From NCBI GenBank assembly GCA_036924255.1, contig JAUPFN010000007.1, forward strand, positions 38,059,414-38,123,413: a stretch of 64,000 nt of DNA. Direction: 5' to 3'. Source of the stretch: Apodemia mormo (Eukaryota; Arthropoda; Insecta; Lepidoptera; Riodinidae). The notes beneath the pieces were generated by a model. The model saw only the letters and a list, made by a program, of their open reading frames with translations. It was not told the DNA's origin and searched no databases. This document shows positions 1-31,381 of this stretch, piece after piece (within the stretch, counting starts at the first letter, position 1; each line of letters starts with the position of its first letter). Both the position numbers and the translations under genes were made by a program.

Positions 1-1494
1 CAAAAAAACACGGACCGTTACGCGCACAGGTTCCGAGTTCGTTCCGGTGGACCGTGGTCACAAAAATGGTTTATGAGTTGTTTGGATTGAATCCGATACT
101 GTAAAGCGTATATTTTTAAGAGGTCTTGAATACTGCAATACACTGGTGTGAGAATTGTTTAATTTAAATCGCTACAAAATAATTCAGGTGTAACACGACA
201 CTTTGAAAAAAATTTGACTGCTTGTTAGTCGAGGATTTTTAACTCAAAAAGTAAATCGATGACCGATGCTTTTTTTTTTTTTTTAATTGGTAAACATATA
301 CATACGGAAAAAATAAACAACATATATTATAGTACAAAAATATTTATTTACATAAATATTAATATATATTTTTTTCATAATTAATACATAGTTTTTTTCG
401 TAATTTTTAAATAATTTATTTCTTTTTCAATTTTACAGCTATGTTAATTTTTTTAAAATATTGTTTAGGATATTTCACATTCCCTCATAGGATTTTTTAG
501 ATCATAGATATCAATACTAAAATTTACGAAAATAAGTAAAAATAGTTACCGTCATACCCAAAGCGCTGGTATCATCAAGTTGGTCATTAACGAAATATAT
601 GTTTTATTGATAATTGATATTTACGGTTTTTTGATAAAATTATTATCTAAACTGTTAGATCTTGAACTAATCTTGATTGTAAATAAAGTTGATTAATACG
701 CCAAAACACTTTTAAATTAACCTGTATCATAAACTGCAACCAACACATAACACATAGCACGAATCAAAATGGCGGACTAAGTTTTTTTATTTTTCCCCAA
801 GAGCGTATTTGAAAAAAGAATGCCAATTTGATGTTATTCTGTACAATGTTTCATTCGAAAACGATAAAATACCATACAGTATTGTATTAAAACTAGTAAA
901 TAGTAAAAATATTGTTAATAAATAGTGAATATATTGTAGTGTAGTAAATAGTGAAGTTAGCGTTGGTCGTTATAGAGACCATAGTGTATTAACGGCAGAT
1001 CTCTCATTAGTTACCAAAGTAAAGTGAGCGGATAATATGCAATTTATTAACTTGTTCTTATTATTCTGTAAATTTCTAGTTATACCTGAATGTAAGTTGA
1101 ACTAGCGATTGTCTGTGGCCGAAGTTCGACCATCCATAAAACAATAGTCTCTCTTTTTTAAGTTTGACAATTGACTTTAGCCATAAAAAAAGTTTACTAA
1201 GAAGCATTTTAATACTTATTTTTATTGTTATTTTTTCTCATTATATATAATCGCCAACTATCACGTCCTTACATATTGAAAGTAACTCACCAGTCAGTCT
1301 GTATAGCTGAAAGAAAAATATATTTAAAAATTACACAAAAATACGTATTGATTAAAAAAAATATTAATTTATGAAAAAGGTCGTCGATTTCTGGCAAGTG
1401 ACATCCAGCGGTTAAGCTACCTTCTTTTCAAAGTTCATGGAAGTCAAACTAGCAATTTGGGCATTAAGTAATGTAAAAAATAATTACCTTTTTA
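1..1494. other. AT-rich non-coding stretch
   Basis: No open frame of note and no recognisable gene. The text is AT-rich with homopolymer runs. A segment near 1105-1200 (GTGGCCGAAGTTCGACCAT and following AAGTTTGACA) resembles 51360-51455, so it belongs to an uncharacterised dispersed repeat. Confidence 0.6.
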
Positions 1495-1498
1495 TATC

Positions 1499-1565
1499 GT
1501 AAGATAGCAAGCAAGCAGATGGCTTTCCTGATGGAAAAAGAAACCGCCTCCGTCAAATATCTTTT
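1499..1565 (-). repeat. SINE family A, fragment
   Basis: The text matches the 3' end of the recurrent SINE of this window, read on the minus strand: a TAAGATAGCAA start, then GCAGATGGCTTTCCTGATGG. Only the tail portion is present. Confidence 0.6.
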
Positions 1566-2109
1566 TTTTTTGCTGTTAACAGCATCTTTCATTTCTAATG
1601 TGTATTAATCTCGTGTGTTGATTATCTGTAAGCTTTAATGTTATTATTATGAAAGGTAATGGTACAATAATATAAAAGAGCAAGTTATTCTAAGCAAAGT
1701 AACACTGGAGTTTCTCTTACTAACGATTATTAAAAATGTATAAAATACTTACTTTTGCGTAACGCTAAATTTACAGTTTTAAATTTTATGTTTAAAAATA
1801 CTGCTTTTGTAGTTTGGTAGAAATTTTGATAGAACGGTAGAAAAGGAGATTTCTCTACTGGTAGCTCCAGGCGGCACGTCGACTAGCGGAGCTCCCCTCA
1901 TTCGAAATTACCTGTTGCTCGACTTGCTTCTATTACCTGTTCAGGTAGAAAAATTAAAAAAAGCATCGATTCAAATGCAGCTGCTTTTATTACAAAGCAT
2001 ATGGCGATGCTGTCCAATCGCAGGGCATAATCTCTTTATGTTATATCATGAAATTCGTGAATGAATATCGGAGTTTTATTTTGTTTTTGTCAAATTCCAT
2101 TTGCCTAGA

Positions 2110-2510
2110 TTTTTTTCTCCTTGTTGGTCCGAGCCCACATTGAAGAATAAACCATCTACCATTCTGCCAGGCTGTTCGTAAAAGGCGAACGTTGGCGTGT
2201 CACTACCGTCGTGACTAATCGGCCGCGGCGGTAGAGTTCCGCAACATTTCGCCCAGGTATTTGATACCACCACCTTACCTATTCCTGCCAGTTGCCACAA
2301 CAGCGTCAATGCTTGACATTGTCATGTTCCGATTTGATGAGCAGGTAGCCGGTAAACTTGTGCAAGTGGCAGTAACACTTTGCCACACAAATGCACTATT
2401 AACATCTTTTCAAGCATATGGTATATGAAAGTATATAGCTCTCCTAGTAGAAAGAGACAATCATCTCCTAAATACACCATAGATGTTAATGGTGCATTGC
2501 TATGCAATGA
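2110..2510 (+). mobile_element. SINE family A, diverged copy with inverted tail piece
   Basis: From about 2118 to 2420 this follows the family in sense orientation: TTGTTGGTCC start, a CTGCCAGG..GTTCGTAAAAGGCG block, a CACTACCGTCGTG block, then TAGCCGGTAAACTTGTGCA. From about 2440 to 2510 a second piece lies in the opposite orientation (GATGTTAATGGTGCATTGCTAT), giving a head-to-head arrangement. Short open frames on the minus strand here are shadows of the repeat. Confidence 0.65.
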
Positions 2511-2520
2511 TATGGCTGTC

Positions 2521-3240
2521 TAGTTTGCTGTTACAATAAAAAAAAACAAATGAATAAAATCTGTATATATGCTCTCGCTTGCCATTACTGAATTTTCTCG
2601 CTAAGTTGAAGTTATAATATACGTAGGTATACTAATAAGCATAGATTTTTGAGCTCGAAAAGTTCAGAAATCTAAAGTACGAAAAGCTCAAAAAGCTTCG
2701 TTTGTTCAAAATTACACTATTTTACATTTTGAAAAACTGACAAAAATTCAAAAGAAATTGCCAAAACAATGTGTATAACGTTGATTAACGTAAACATCAT
2801 ACACGTTGTTAAAAAAAAAACAAAAGAATTCACCGAAACAATGTGTATCTATGACGTTTATTCTACTGCGCTGCGTCTAATTAGTTCGAATTTTCAGGAA
2901 GTCAGTTATTTTTTTATTTTAGTTTTTTTTTTAGATTTTCACTCAAAAAGAGGCTTTTTCAAATGACTTGTCAAAAAAAGAGGAGGCTCTTAATTTGGTT
3001 GTATTTTTTAGATTTGTTATGTAATATTTTAACGTATAATCCAATAGTTTTGCTAAATAGGTAAGTATACAAAAAACTCGTAATCATCAATAAAAAACCG
3101 CTGACTTTCAAATAGATTGATTCATTGCTTTATGTTGATTTTTTTAAAATATTTTAAGATATATTTTTTTGAAAAAACTAAATTTATTTGATGAAAATTA
3201 AATATCATTCAATATCTTCTATTTATTTTTTGTTATATAT
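2521..3240. other. AT-rich, no gene seen
   Basis: Low-complexity AT-rich sequence. Around 2645-2700 short phrases built on CGAAAAGTTCA/AGCTCAAAAAGC recur. Nothing coding is supported. Confidence 0.5.
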
Positions 3241-3639
3241 CTATCTTAATATGCGAAAGTTTGGATGTTTGGATAGACGGGTGGATGTTTGTTACTCAGT
3301 CACGCAAAAACTACTGAACTGATTTTAATGAAATTTGGCACACAAATAAATGATCACCTGAAATAGCACCTCAGCTATATTTCTTAATAAAAAAACTGCG
3401 GCAAATGTATAAATTGTATGAAAATCGGTTTATGCGTTTGGGAGAAATCGTTGACGAAAAATTTTGAAAAAAGAGTTTTTTCGACATCACTTCGAAATTA
3501 TTCAACCATTTCAAAAATCAAAATCAAATATAATTTTCGAAAATTACAGCTTTTAAATATTAAAATTACGTTGTTTTTAAAAAAATTACGCAATATTTTT
3601 GTAATAACTTTCAGGCTAATACACTAATAGGCGTGTCTA

Positions 3640-4365
3640 TTCTCCGCTAAACGGAGTCCGTTCCATCTATCTCCGTCTTTTCAGGGTGTGTCCGTGCCGA
3701 TAACTGACCATTTTGAGCTCCTTGGTATCACCTTAACTCCTACTCTCACTTATAGTCTGTACATCGAATCTAAAGCCCAAGTTGCCTCAAAAAAGCTTGG
3801 TATTCTGGCGAAGGTGAGACAGTATTTCAGCCCGTGACAGTTCCTCAACCTTAATAAAGCACAAGTCCGTTCGTGCATGGAATACTGCTCTCACCTCTGG
3901 GATGGATCCGCCAAATACCAGCTGGAGACACTTGAGGCGAGAGAGAGGCTCATAAACGACGATGATCTGGTAGGCAAAAAACTCCAGAGCCTCGCTCATC
4001 GACGCAGTGTGACTAGTTTATCGGTTTTTTACCGGATACACTTTAGAGAGTGCGCAGCGAAATTGCAAGACTTAATTCCGACATCCCCGTTTTTCTATCG
4101 ATCGTCGAGGCGCAAAGATTCTAGGCATCGCCATATGGTGGAGGTTCCACGTACCCGGACAAAGCGGTTCGACTCAATATTCTTCATTCGAACCGCAAAG
4201 AACTGGAACATGCTTCCTGAGTCTGTATTCCCCGACGAGTACAATCTGGGGATCTTAAAGAGAAGAGTGAACAGGTACCTTCTAGGGAAGCGCGTTCCAT
4301 CTTAGGCCTCATCTTAGCTTACCATCAGACGAGATCGAGGTCAAGCGCTTACCTATCGATAATAA
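3640..4365 (+). pseudogene. LINE reverse transcriptase, C-terminal fragment (Jockey/CR1 group)
   Basis: The frame at 3877-4305 encodes 142 residues starting MEYCSHLWDGS, the conserved segment just after the fingers/palm of insect Jockey/CR1-type reverse transcriptases, and continues to the usual C-terminal RNRYLLGKR-like end. Upstream, 3680-3870 reads in the same sense as more of the RT but contains an in-frame stop near 3838. The 3' flank has the CTTACCATCAGACGAG tail typical of these LINEs. It is a 5'-truncated, dead copy. A sibling fragment is at 55965-56597. Confidence 0.75.
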
Positions 4366-4504
4366 TTTAAAAAAAACTAATTGACTTAAAAAGCTTATCA
4401 GCTTTTCTCATTTACAAACTGTGTTAAGTACCGTTAATTGGACCAAAATCGGACAATTTTGTGTGATTTATCAATGACGAAAATTTTTGAAAAATAGGTA
4501 GTGA

Positions 4505-4602
4505 CTTACGTAGCCAAACGGTCGCCTTTTACGACCTGCCTGGCAGAACGGCAGTTGGTCTATTCTTCAAAGGAGCCCGGAACCAACACGGGGTAAAAGT
4601 AC
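4505..4602 (-). repeat. SINE family A, 5' part only
   Basis: Contains GGTCGCCTTTTACGACCTGC and the GGAGCCCGGAACCAACACGG terminus, the head of the SINE read antisense. It sits inside family E text. Confidence 0.7.
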
Positions 4603-5044
4603 GGGGTAAATTTTCAACATATCGGTTAGTTATTTAGCTAAAGCAATATTTTGGATCTCAAAAATTGAGTTAAATGCCATTCGAAAGGTCAAAATCGATC
4701 ATCGTTTCCAAAATATAAAGCTTAAGCTTTTCAAAAATCAATATACTGCTATTTTTAACAAAATAGATATTTGAACTGGAAAAATCTATGCTTATAGTTT
4801 TTATTCTTTTGAGCTTAAAATATCTTAATTGAGCGGCAAGTTTCAGGGATGGTTTGTAGGGTAAACCGTTTACAGATTTTTTTTATTTTATTGTGATTAT
4901 ACCTATATGAAAAAATATATATGTACTCCAATTAATGGGTACTGCGAGTTAATATTTAGGTAATTTTCCGAAATAATGGGTAACATATTTCGAACAATTA
5001 GGTACACCTTCATAAATCTTTATAAAATAATTTAATATGTAATA

Positions 5045-5425
5045 ATTTAATGTCGAGGACGTCGTGGACTACATCTGTAAGAAGACGTCTCTCCACTTGA
5101 GGGTCGAGCGTCTGCAGTCTCGCCACAAGGTCAACTTTAGTTCTTTTGTGGTGAGAGTACAGACGCATCACCTGTCGACCTTTGAGGTGGCGGAATTCTG
5201 GCCAACTGGTGTAGTCTACCGAAGGTTCCGGGGGAGACTCCGGAATGAAGTGCGTGTTACGTCGCCGTCAATACGTGACAAAGTGTAAACTACACTTTGT
5301 CACGTATACATACATATTATATATATAAGTATTACATACATATTATATTAATATGTATGTTAGTCTTAGGTATTTATAATATGGGCCATGTTGTCTGAAT
5401 TAAATGATTATTATTATTATTATTA
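5045..5425 (+). pseudogene. LINE ORF1 C-terminal fragment with 3' tail
   Basis: The frame 5064-5288 (74 residues) contains HLRVERLQSRHKVNFSSFVV and EFWPTGVVYRRFRGRLR. This layout (a V..KL/RLQ..SFVV segment, then a FWPxGV..RxFRG closing motif) is that of the C-terminal domain of insect Jockey/CR1-type ORF1 proteins as I recall them. There is no N-terminal part. Downstream, GGGCCATGTTGTCTGAATTA and a (TTA)n run at about 5409-5425 look like a LINE 3' tail. An exact palindrome (5271-5307) covers the end of the frame. Confidence 0.55.
5271..5307. repeat. Perfect inverted repeat, 17-bp arms
   Basis: ATACGTGACAAAGTGTA (5271-5287) and its exact complement (5291-5307) surround a three-base loop. Confidence 0.9.
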
Positions 5426-5879
5426 ATAATGCGTAGATAGAACTACTTACTACTAAAAATACAATATAAATAAAATCCATGACAAATTAAATAGCATCTG
5501 TATGCAAATATTTAATCAATTCATTATTGTTTAAATATTTGCATACCAAAAAGTAATAAATCACCTACAATTTCAAAACTTTTTAAATTTCACGCTAACG
5601 GATTTCACCCAGGTTTTTAATCACTAAATAATTTTTCATTAGAGTTTTCATCTGTTTCTGCGTTTTGAGATCGTACGAAGCTGTGTGTAATTTAGAATTC
5701 CTAAAAGATTAAAACTTTTTTAGCTGGAAAATTTTAAAGAAACTAAAAGTTTTTACGAAATTAAGTTTTTTTTAATAACAATCAAATGCTAAGAAATAGA
5801 TAAAAGAAACTGTTTATTCGTTTGGGAGTAATCGTTAATAAAAAATTGAATTTTTTTCAATCAGAATTCGAAACTTTTT
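5426..5879. other. AT-rich, no gene seen
   Basis: Contains a short inverted pair (ATTTGCATAC/GTATGCAAATATT near 5500-5550). No coding or RNA signal recognised. Confidence 0.4.
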
Positions 5880-6009
5880 CTCAAATACATTTTGAAGCCT
5901 CTACACTTTAGTACCTACTTAAAACACGGCCTCACCCCGCATTTACAGATTCGTGTTCGTTATTGGTCTCGACATTCGACGAATCATACGATGAATATGT
6001 ATGTATGTA

Positions 6010-6050
<41 letters not shown>

Positions 6051-6845
6051 ATGTAAACATCTCATACCTTTTGAACGGCTAGACCGATCGAAACGCAGTT
6101 GGTGGCATTCGATTAGATTTCATTCAACTTAAGACTTGCTGAAAATTTGAACCGATTCGGTGCAGGAGATTCTGAGAAATTTTGAAAAATCACCAAAAAA
6201 AATTTGGCGAAACAGTATTTTTTTTAAAATAACTTCCTGATTTATGTACCGATTAAGTACAAAAACTAATTTTTCAACCAATCTGTTTTTGGTATTCTAC
6301 GATATTTTAGAACTAAAAAACTACGTGAAATACCGTTCCAAAAATCAAAATCGAATCTAATTCTCAAAACTTATAGCTTTTCAAATATTAAAATTACGTT
6401 TTTTTAGCAAACTTACTTAATTTTTTTAAATAAATTTCAAGATAATTCACCGATTGACTTAAAAATCTTACCAGCTTTTCTACTTTAAAAACTGCGTCAA
6501 ATACCGTTAATTTAATCAAAATCAGTCAATTTTTTTGGGACTTATTAATAAAGAAAATTCGATTTAATTCGGGCGGTTAAAAGGTTAAAAATAAAATGTT
6601 TTTTGATTTTGCATCGAAATTTTTCAACCTTTAGATCTCAAAAATTGAGTTGAATGCCATCATCGTTTACAAAATATACAGTTTTTTAAAAATTAATATG
6701 TACTGCCATTTTTAACAAAATAGATGTTTGAAGAGAAAAAATCTATATTTATATTTTTTACTCTTTTGATTTTTTACTCTTTAAATATCTTAATTTTGTG
6801 GTAAATTCCAGGGATGGCCCGTAGGGTCAACCGTTTATACATTTT
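5880..6845 (+). repeat. Family E dispersed repeat with ATGT/GT microsatellite
   Basis: The longest uninterrupted copy of the AT-rich repeat. A (ATGT)n(GT)n tract occupies about 5995-6048, followed by CATCTCATACCTTTTGAACG and GAACCGATTCGGTGCAGGAG, also present in antisense at about 27820-27930. The copy ends near GGGATGGCCCGTAGGGTCAA, which recurs at 4850 and, antisense, at 20400. Confidence 0.6.
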
Positions 6846-6869
6846 TTTTTGTAAAAAGATATTACAGGA

Positions 6870-7205
6870 CAGTGTAGAAAACAAGCAGATGGCACTTCTA
6901 ATGATAAGAGACAAGCATCGTCTATAGACACCAGAAATGTTTTTGGTACGACGTTATCCATGTGGTGGGATGGTATTGCCTTACCCTCGAAACCATAATA
7001 TGGAAGTTAAAAAGACGCACAGACGCTTTTGCGACAGGAATAAATAAGACAGTGGTACCAAGCTCGTGCGAGACGTTGCAGAAGTCTACCGACTAGTAGT
7101 CTTGATGGTGATGACATGTTTGGTCAATCGTTCGCCTTTTGAGAACTGCCTGGTACACGGAATTGTAGACACTCTACTCTTGAAAGATGGAGGTGACTAG
7201 GTAGT
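6870..7205 (-). mobile_element. SINE family A, diverged
   Basis: Antisense order: AAACAAGCAGATGGC, CTATAGACACC, TTACCCTC, GCGACAGGAATAA, GTGGTACCAAGCTCGTGCGA, and GCCTTTTGAGAACTGCCTGG. Divergence is higher than in the 30183 copy. Confidence 0.65.
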
Positions 7206-7829
7206 AGGTAGCACACTCCAGCCTAAAATATCATGTATTTAATGGCTTCAAAACCAACTAATAGTACAACCAAAGAACTTAAACTTCACACGCAAAACAT
7301 TCGCCAGAGTAGATACCAATAACAATTTAAATAAAAAAATAATCTGTTATATTTAACTTAACCTTCACCTTTCTATATTGAAAGCTGGGTACCAAAAACT
7401 TTAGAGCAGACACACCAACCACGCGCACCATAATAGTTTGATTTTAGTGTCAATAAGTCTAACAGGTTTCACTACGAAATATAGAAAACAAATTTGTTGT
7501 TTATTTTCTTTATTTCGTGGGTTTCACTCATTGACACTTCAAACAAGCAGATTTTTCTGAGGACTTTTTCAAATGTCATTTAATTCGTAATGTACACTGT
7601 CTACACGCTGACTGTACAAGTCAAAGTTTGCTATCTTATGACATAAAAAATAGTAAGTTCTTAGTTCCGCTGAATACGCCCACGGATGAAACAAAGAAAA
7701 TAAGTGGAAGTGAAAAGTGGGCGTGCCGCGTGCGTCACTATTATGCGCTGTTACTCTAAATTGCTTTAGTGATACTTACAATATCTTTAGGAGATAGTCG
7801 TCGTGCGAAAATCTATTATACACTGAATT
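7206..7829. other. Non-coding, with a weak foldback
   Basis: About 7447-7540 reads AGTGTCAATAAGTC..GGTTTCACTACGAAATA and then an imperfect inverted copy (TATTTCGTGGGTTTCAC..TTGACACT), so it may be a small foldback element. GTGGGCGTGCCGCGTGCGTC near 7720 is locally GC-rich and could lie in the promoter or leader of the exon at 7830. Confidence 0.4.
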
Positions 7830-7909
7830 ATGCCGTATTGTGCCATCCTTGAATGCAGAAATCATAGTAGAATACAGATGATTAAAAATGGAGATATTTC
7901 ATATCATTC
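7830..7909 (+). CDS. Possible first exon of a THAP-domain protein (partial)
   Basis: An ATG at 7830 opens a frame beginning MPYCAILECRNHSR and reaching NGDISYHSK. THAP zinc fingers start in just this way: Met-Pro, a C-x(4)-C pair within the first ten residues, a basic stretch, then a [SF][FY]H motif where many insect THAP genes have an intron. A GTAC donor-like site follows the last codon, and without splicing the frame stops after 37 residues. I found no downstream exon with the second half (W..C..H) in this window before Ns1. It could be a true exon with a distant partner, a decayed gene or a piece of a THAP transposase. Confidence 0.4.
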
Positions 7910-9441
7910 GAAAGTACAATTTTCATTTTATTTTAATTAAATTCCTGATTTAATATAATCTCTAATGATATAATAGAAAGTCAAGCTAAAATCATCCGTA
8001 CACCTTACATATAAAGTTCATTTTAGGTTGACCTAATTTTTCTAGAAAGATATGCGTAATGACAGTCATTACATATATCGTTCTAGAAAGTTCTCTACTC
8101 AAATATGATCAACTGAAAACTACGGAAAAATCAATGCCGCCATCTATTGTAGAATAGCGAAACTATTACGATCTTAAGTTTCACTATTGTACAAATAGAT
8201 GAGTCTATTTTGAATAGCCTACAAAAGGACGTAAATACTCCTTTTTTTGTAGCAAAATAAATAAAGTTTATTGTAACGCAGTTTGGTATATTTTTAAATG
8301 TTCTGTTTGTGTGTTTCGGATTAATGTTGTTTAAAATGAAAACGACCAATGAAACAATGTTTGCATTAGTAGTTTATATGCAATAATGCTTATTTTATGT
8401 GTGAGTATGGCGATCCCGGTCCAGATACAAATGTTTGTACTTCCCACTTTCGCTTGTTGTCGGTGTTCAATGGCCCACGGGCCATATTGACTCGATTGTC
8501 GAAAAGTATTAATTGAAGGCTGAGGCCACAGATCAGTAAATCGTAGCAAAGCTGAAGCCTCGCCTTTGACAAGGGAAAGATAAGGACTTGACATTAATTT
8601 CCATAAACAATTAAAATTATAAAATTGCATGCACATTCCAACGCTGAACAAATAAAAATGGCTTTATACCAGTCTAACAAGTTAGAATTTTCATAACAGA
8701 CAAAGCTACAACAATTTTGTCGGTGTTCTAATTTCAAATCATTTAAGAAAATTAACGTCACCTCAAAAAGCTTGCGGTCAAAACGCCATTACTAAAATAC
8801 GCTGTCAATGTAGGTAAGTTAAAATTTAATGTCAAATAACCCTTTGATTACAAAATATTAAATTGATTTTAGCGTTTATTTGTATTTTTCTGTAATTTTA
8901 GTGTTTACCTTAAATCTAAAATAAAAACTAGGTCATTGTTAAAATAACATGCTCTGTTGCAATATAATTTATTTATCGTTACCTACCTATGTAGACAGTA
9001 AACAGCTATTCTTTTAGTCCGCCATTGTTAGGTTAGGGATGAAATGACACGGTGTTCCCTTGGTTATTTCATATCTAGTAGGCAGTAGTTTCCTTCATCT
9101 AAGAGCCTCCATAATTCCATTTCAATACGTGTCACTTCCTAAGTTCATTCGACACTGAGAGTTAACTGTTAATTGTCATCCATATAATAAAGAAGAAGAG
9201 GAGGCCCAAAGCACATGTGATTGTGACATTGACATTTGTTGTTATTTGTCAAAGGCAAATCGAGATACTAGGTTATTTTATTTTACATGTTTAAAGTTTT
9301 TTTAGTAACAGATTTTAAAGGAAATAAGAATATAAAGATTGTTAAATAAATAAGTTGTTGGTACTTTGTGATTTTTAGCTTATAAAGCTTACATTTTTAA
9401 TATTTACCGTGTTGTTGTAGAAAAGCTTAGGTACAAGGAAA
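7910..9441. other. Upstream region of Ns1; no clear gene
   Basis: Holds an imperfect foldback at about 8038-8092 (TCTAGAAAGATATGCGTAATGAC against GTCATTACATATATCGTTCTAGA). A 106-residue minus-strand frame at 8331-8651 resembles nothing I know and is left out. The last few hundred bases should contain the Ns1 promoter and leader; I see no TATA box. A GGTTAG near 9030 and a TGACATTGACATTTG stretch near 9225 are unexplained. Confidence 0.4.
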
Positions 9442-29658
<20,217 letters not shown>

Positions 29659-30182
29659 TTAAGAGGACTTATATGTTATGACTATAACTTTTTTTTGTAA
29701 TGTATTAAACATTTAATATAAACATGATTTATTTTTTATATATTTATCTAGATTTTAAACCTTAGGATTTAGGAAACCTTATAGAATCGTTTCTGCCTGC
29801 ACTGATTGTCTCAGCTAAAGGATTTGAAATGTTGTGTAAAAATTGTCTCTCAGTCGGTTTATTGAGTACCTAATTAAAATCCTTTAAATTATAATATATT
29901 TTGATATTTCACGATAGCAAAAATAAAATATATTTATAAATCAAATTTTACTTCAGTTCTCGTCAAAAAACTTATTAAAACTGAGAGAAAGAAGAATACG
30001 AAAAACTTTGATATCATTCGCATTTAAAATCACGTTTAAAAAAAGTACAATACCCTATAAAGTTTTTGTTTTTAATGTGTATAATTAAGCAAGGCGTTAT
30101 ACTTAATTATACACATTAAGAACAAATATTTTATATGTAAATGTATTTTTTTTAATTTATTATGATATAAATTTACATATAT
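29659..30182 (+). other. 3' flank of Ns1
   Basis: ATTAAA at 29704-29709, 45 bases after the stop, is the best poly(A) signal. An 18-bp-arm hairpin (30072-30089 / 30102-30119, TTAATGTGTATAATTAAG) lies further on. No gene seen. Confidence 0.6.
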
Positions 30183-30530
30183 AGATAGCAAACAACCAAC
30201 CAGATGGGTTTCCTGATGGAAAGAGCCCATCGCCTATAGACACAAAAGGTGTTAATGGTGCGTTGCTATCTTGTGGCGAGGTCTTAATGCCACATGCATG
30301 AGTTTACCTGCTACCTTACCCTCCAAACCGAAACACGACGGTGACAAGTACTGATCATATTGCGGCAGGTAAGGCGTTGGTACCAGACTGGGCGAGACAA
30401 TGCAGAACTCTACCACCTAGTAGCCACGATGGTAGTGACTCGAACAGCCAATCGGTCGCCTTTTACGACCTGCCTGGCAGAACAGCAGTTGGCCTATTCT
30501 TCAAAGGAGCCCGGGACCAACACGGGGAAT
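30183..30530 (-). mobile_element. SINE family A, near full-length
   Basis: One of the best-preserved antisense copies: AGATAGCAAACAACCAACCAG at the tail side, ACCTTACCCTCCAAACCGAA, CACCTAGTAGCCACGATGG, GGTCGCCTTTTACGACCTGC, and GGAGCCCGGGACCAACACGG at the head. Small frames across it are chance. Confidence 0.8.
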
Positions 30531-30539
30531 AATTTTAAA

Positions 30540-31243
30540 TATTTCCCCGTGTTGGCCCCGTGATAAAATAAAGTGAACCCAATTTTATAACCATAGTTAC
30601 AAGTAATGCCGGATTTAATGCCCTTTGCAATCTATGCCTATCCATAGGTAAAATATTATATTTTTGTTACAACCAAGGAAGTTACATTCTACCCGGAATG
30701 TTCACACGGGCTCAAAATCGTTTCGAAGAGTACCACGACGTGGAGTGTCTCTTTCTACTAAAAAAGCGCCTAACGCCATATATAAGTGCGGCCATGTGTA
30801 GTTTGCAAATTACTATTAAGTAATTCTACTAATTTGATAAATGTTTTTGCATTGCATAAGTAATCACGTAATAATTAAAATAAGCACATTTTAGAACTCA
30901 CTGTATTAATTACAATACATTTCACGCTAATGTATTTATCGACGTGTATGAATAAAAGGGATTTAACGATTACCGAATACCTATATAAAAATCTGCCATC
31001 AGATAGTTTTATTTACACTGGCAATTGCAAGAAAGGAGCAACATCCACTCTTGTTGTCTTGCTCAGAACGTTTTTCCCCTCTGTTAAGTAAGAAACAAAT
31101 GTCAACTTTATGAGTAACGAAATAAAGTAAATTTTTATTTTTCAATTATTGCTTCGTAATAATTCCAGTTATCGTATAAAAGTTCCTTGGTTACAATTTA
31201 CTATCTATATATTTGTTCTGTGGTCACAACGAGATAAACCATA
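30540..31243. other. Intergenic, no gene seen
   Basis: Plain AT-rich text. Around 31010-31035 ACTGGCAATTGCAAGAAAGG is unassigned. Confidence 0.4.
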
Positions 31244-31381
31244 ACTAGTGATCAGATAATCTTTTAAGTAGTTTTTAAAATAATTATCTTTTTGGTAGTT
31301 TTTTAAGTAATATATGTCAAATCTGAAAATGGACTGAAAATAGCGCAAAAGTAATGAAATAAAGATTATCCGATCACTAGT
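31244..31381. mobile_element. Small MITE, 138 bp
   Basis: Inverted ends ACTAGTGATCAGATAATC and GATTATCCGATCACTAGT with one mismatch. Target duplication TA or longer is uncertain. Confidence 0.6.

Larger units (their letters stand above)
3241..4885 (+). repeat. Old AT-rich dispersed repeat (family E) split by LINE and SINE insertions
   Basis: Text at 3484-3625 matches 6320-6440, and text resuming at about 4370 (ATTGACTTAAAAAGC..AGCTTTTCT) continues the same order as 6450 onward. The LINE fragment at about 3630-4365 is therefore an insertion. A second insertion, SINE sequence at 4505-4602, interrupts the copy again. The first 200 bases (CTTAATATGCGAAAGTTTGG) resemble the start of a Helitron-type repeat. 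The class of family E is unknown; further copies lie at 5880-6845, 20397-22335 and 27345-28020. Confidence 0.55.

Noticed and set aside
8331..8651. 106-residue minus-strand frame, FTDLWPQPSINTFRQSSQYG
   Set aside because: No motif or family recognised, no splice context, and the neighbouring frame overlaps; treated as chance.
30341..30563. Two overlapping frames of 63 and 67 residues
   Set aside because: They are translations of SINE family A; similar frames recur at 32369 and 2076.
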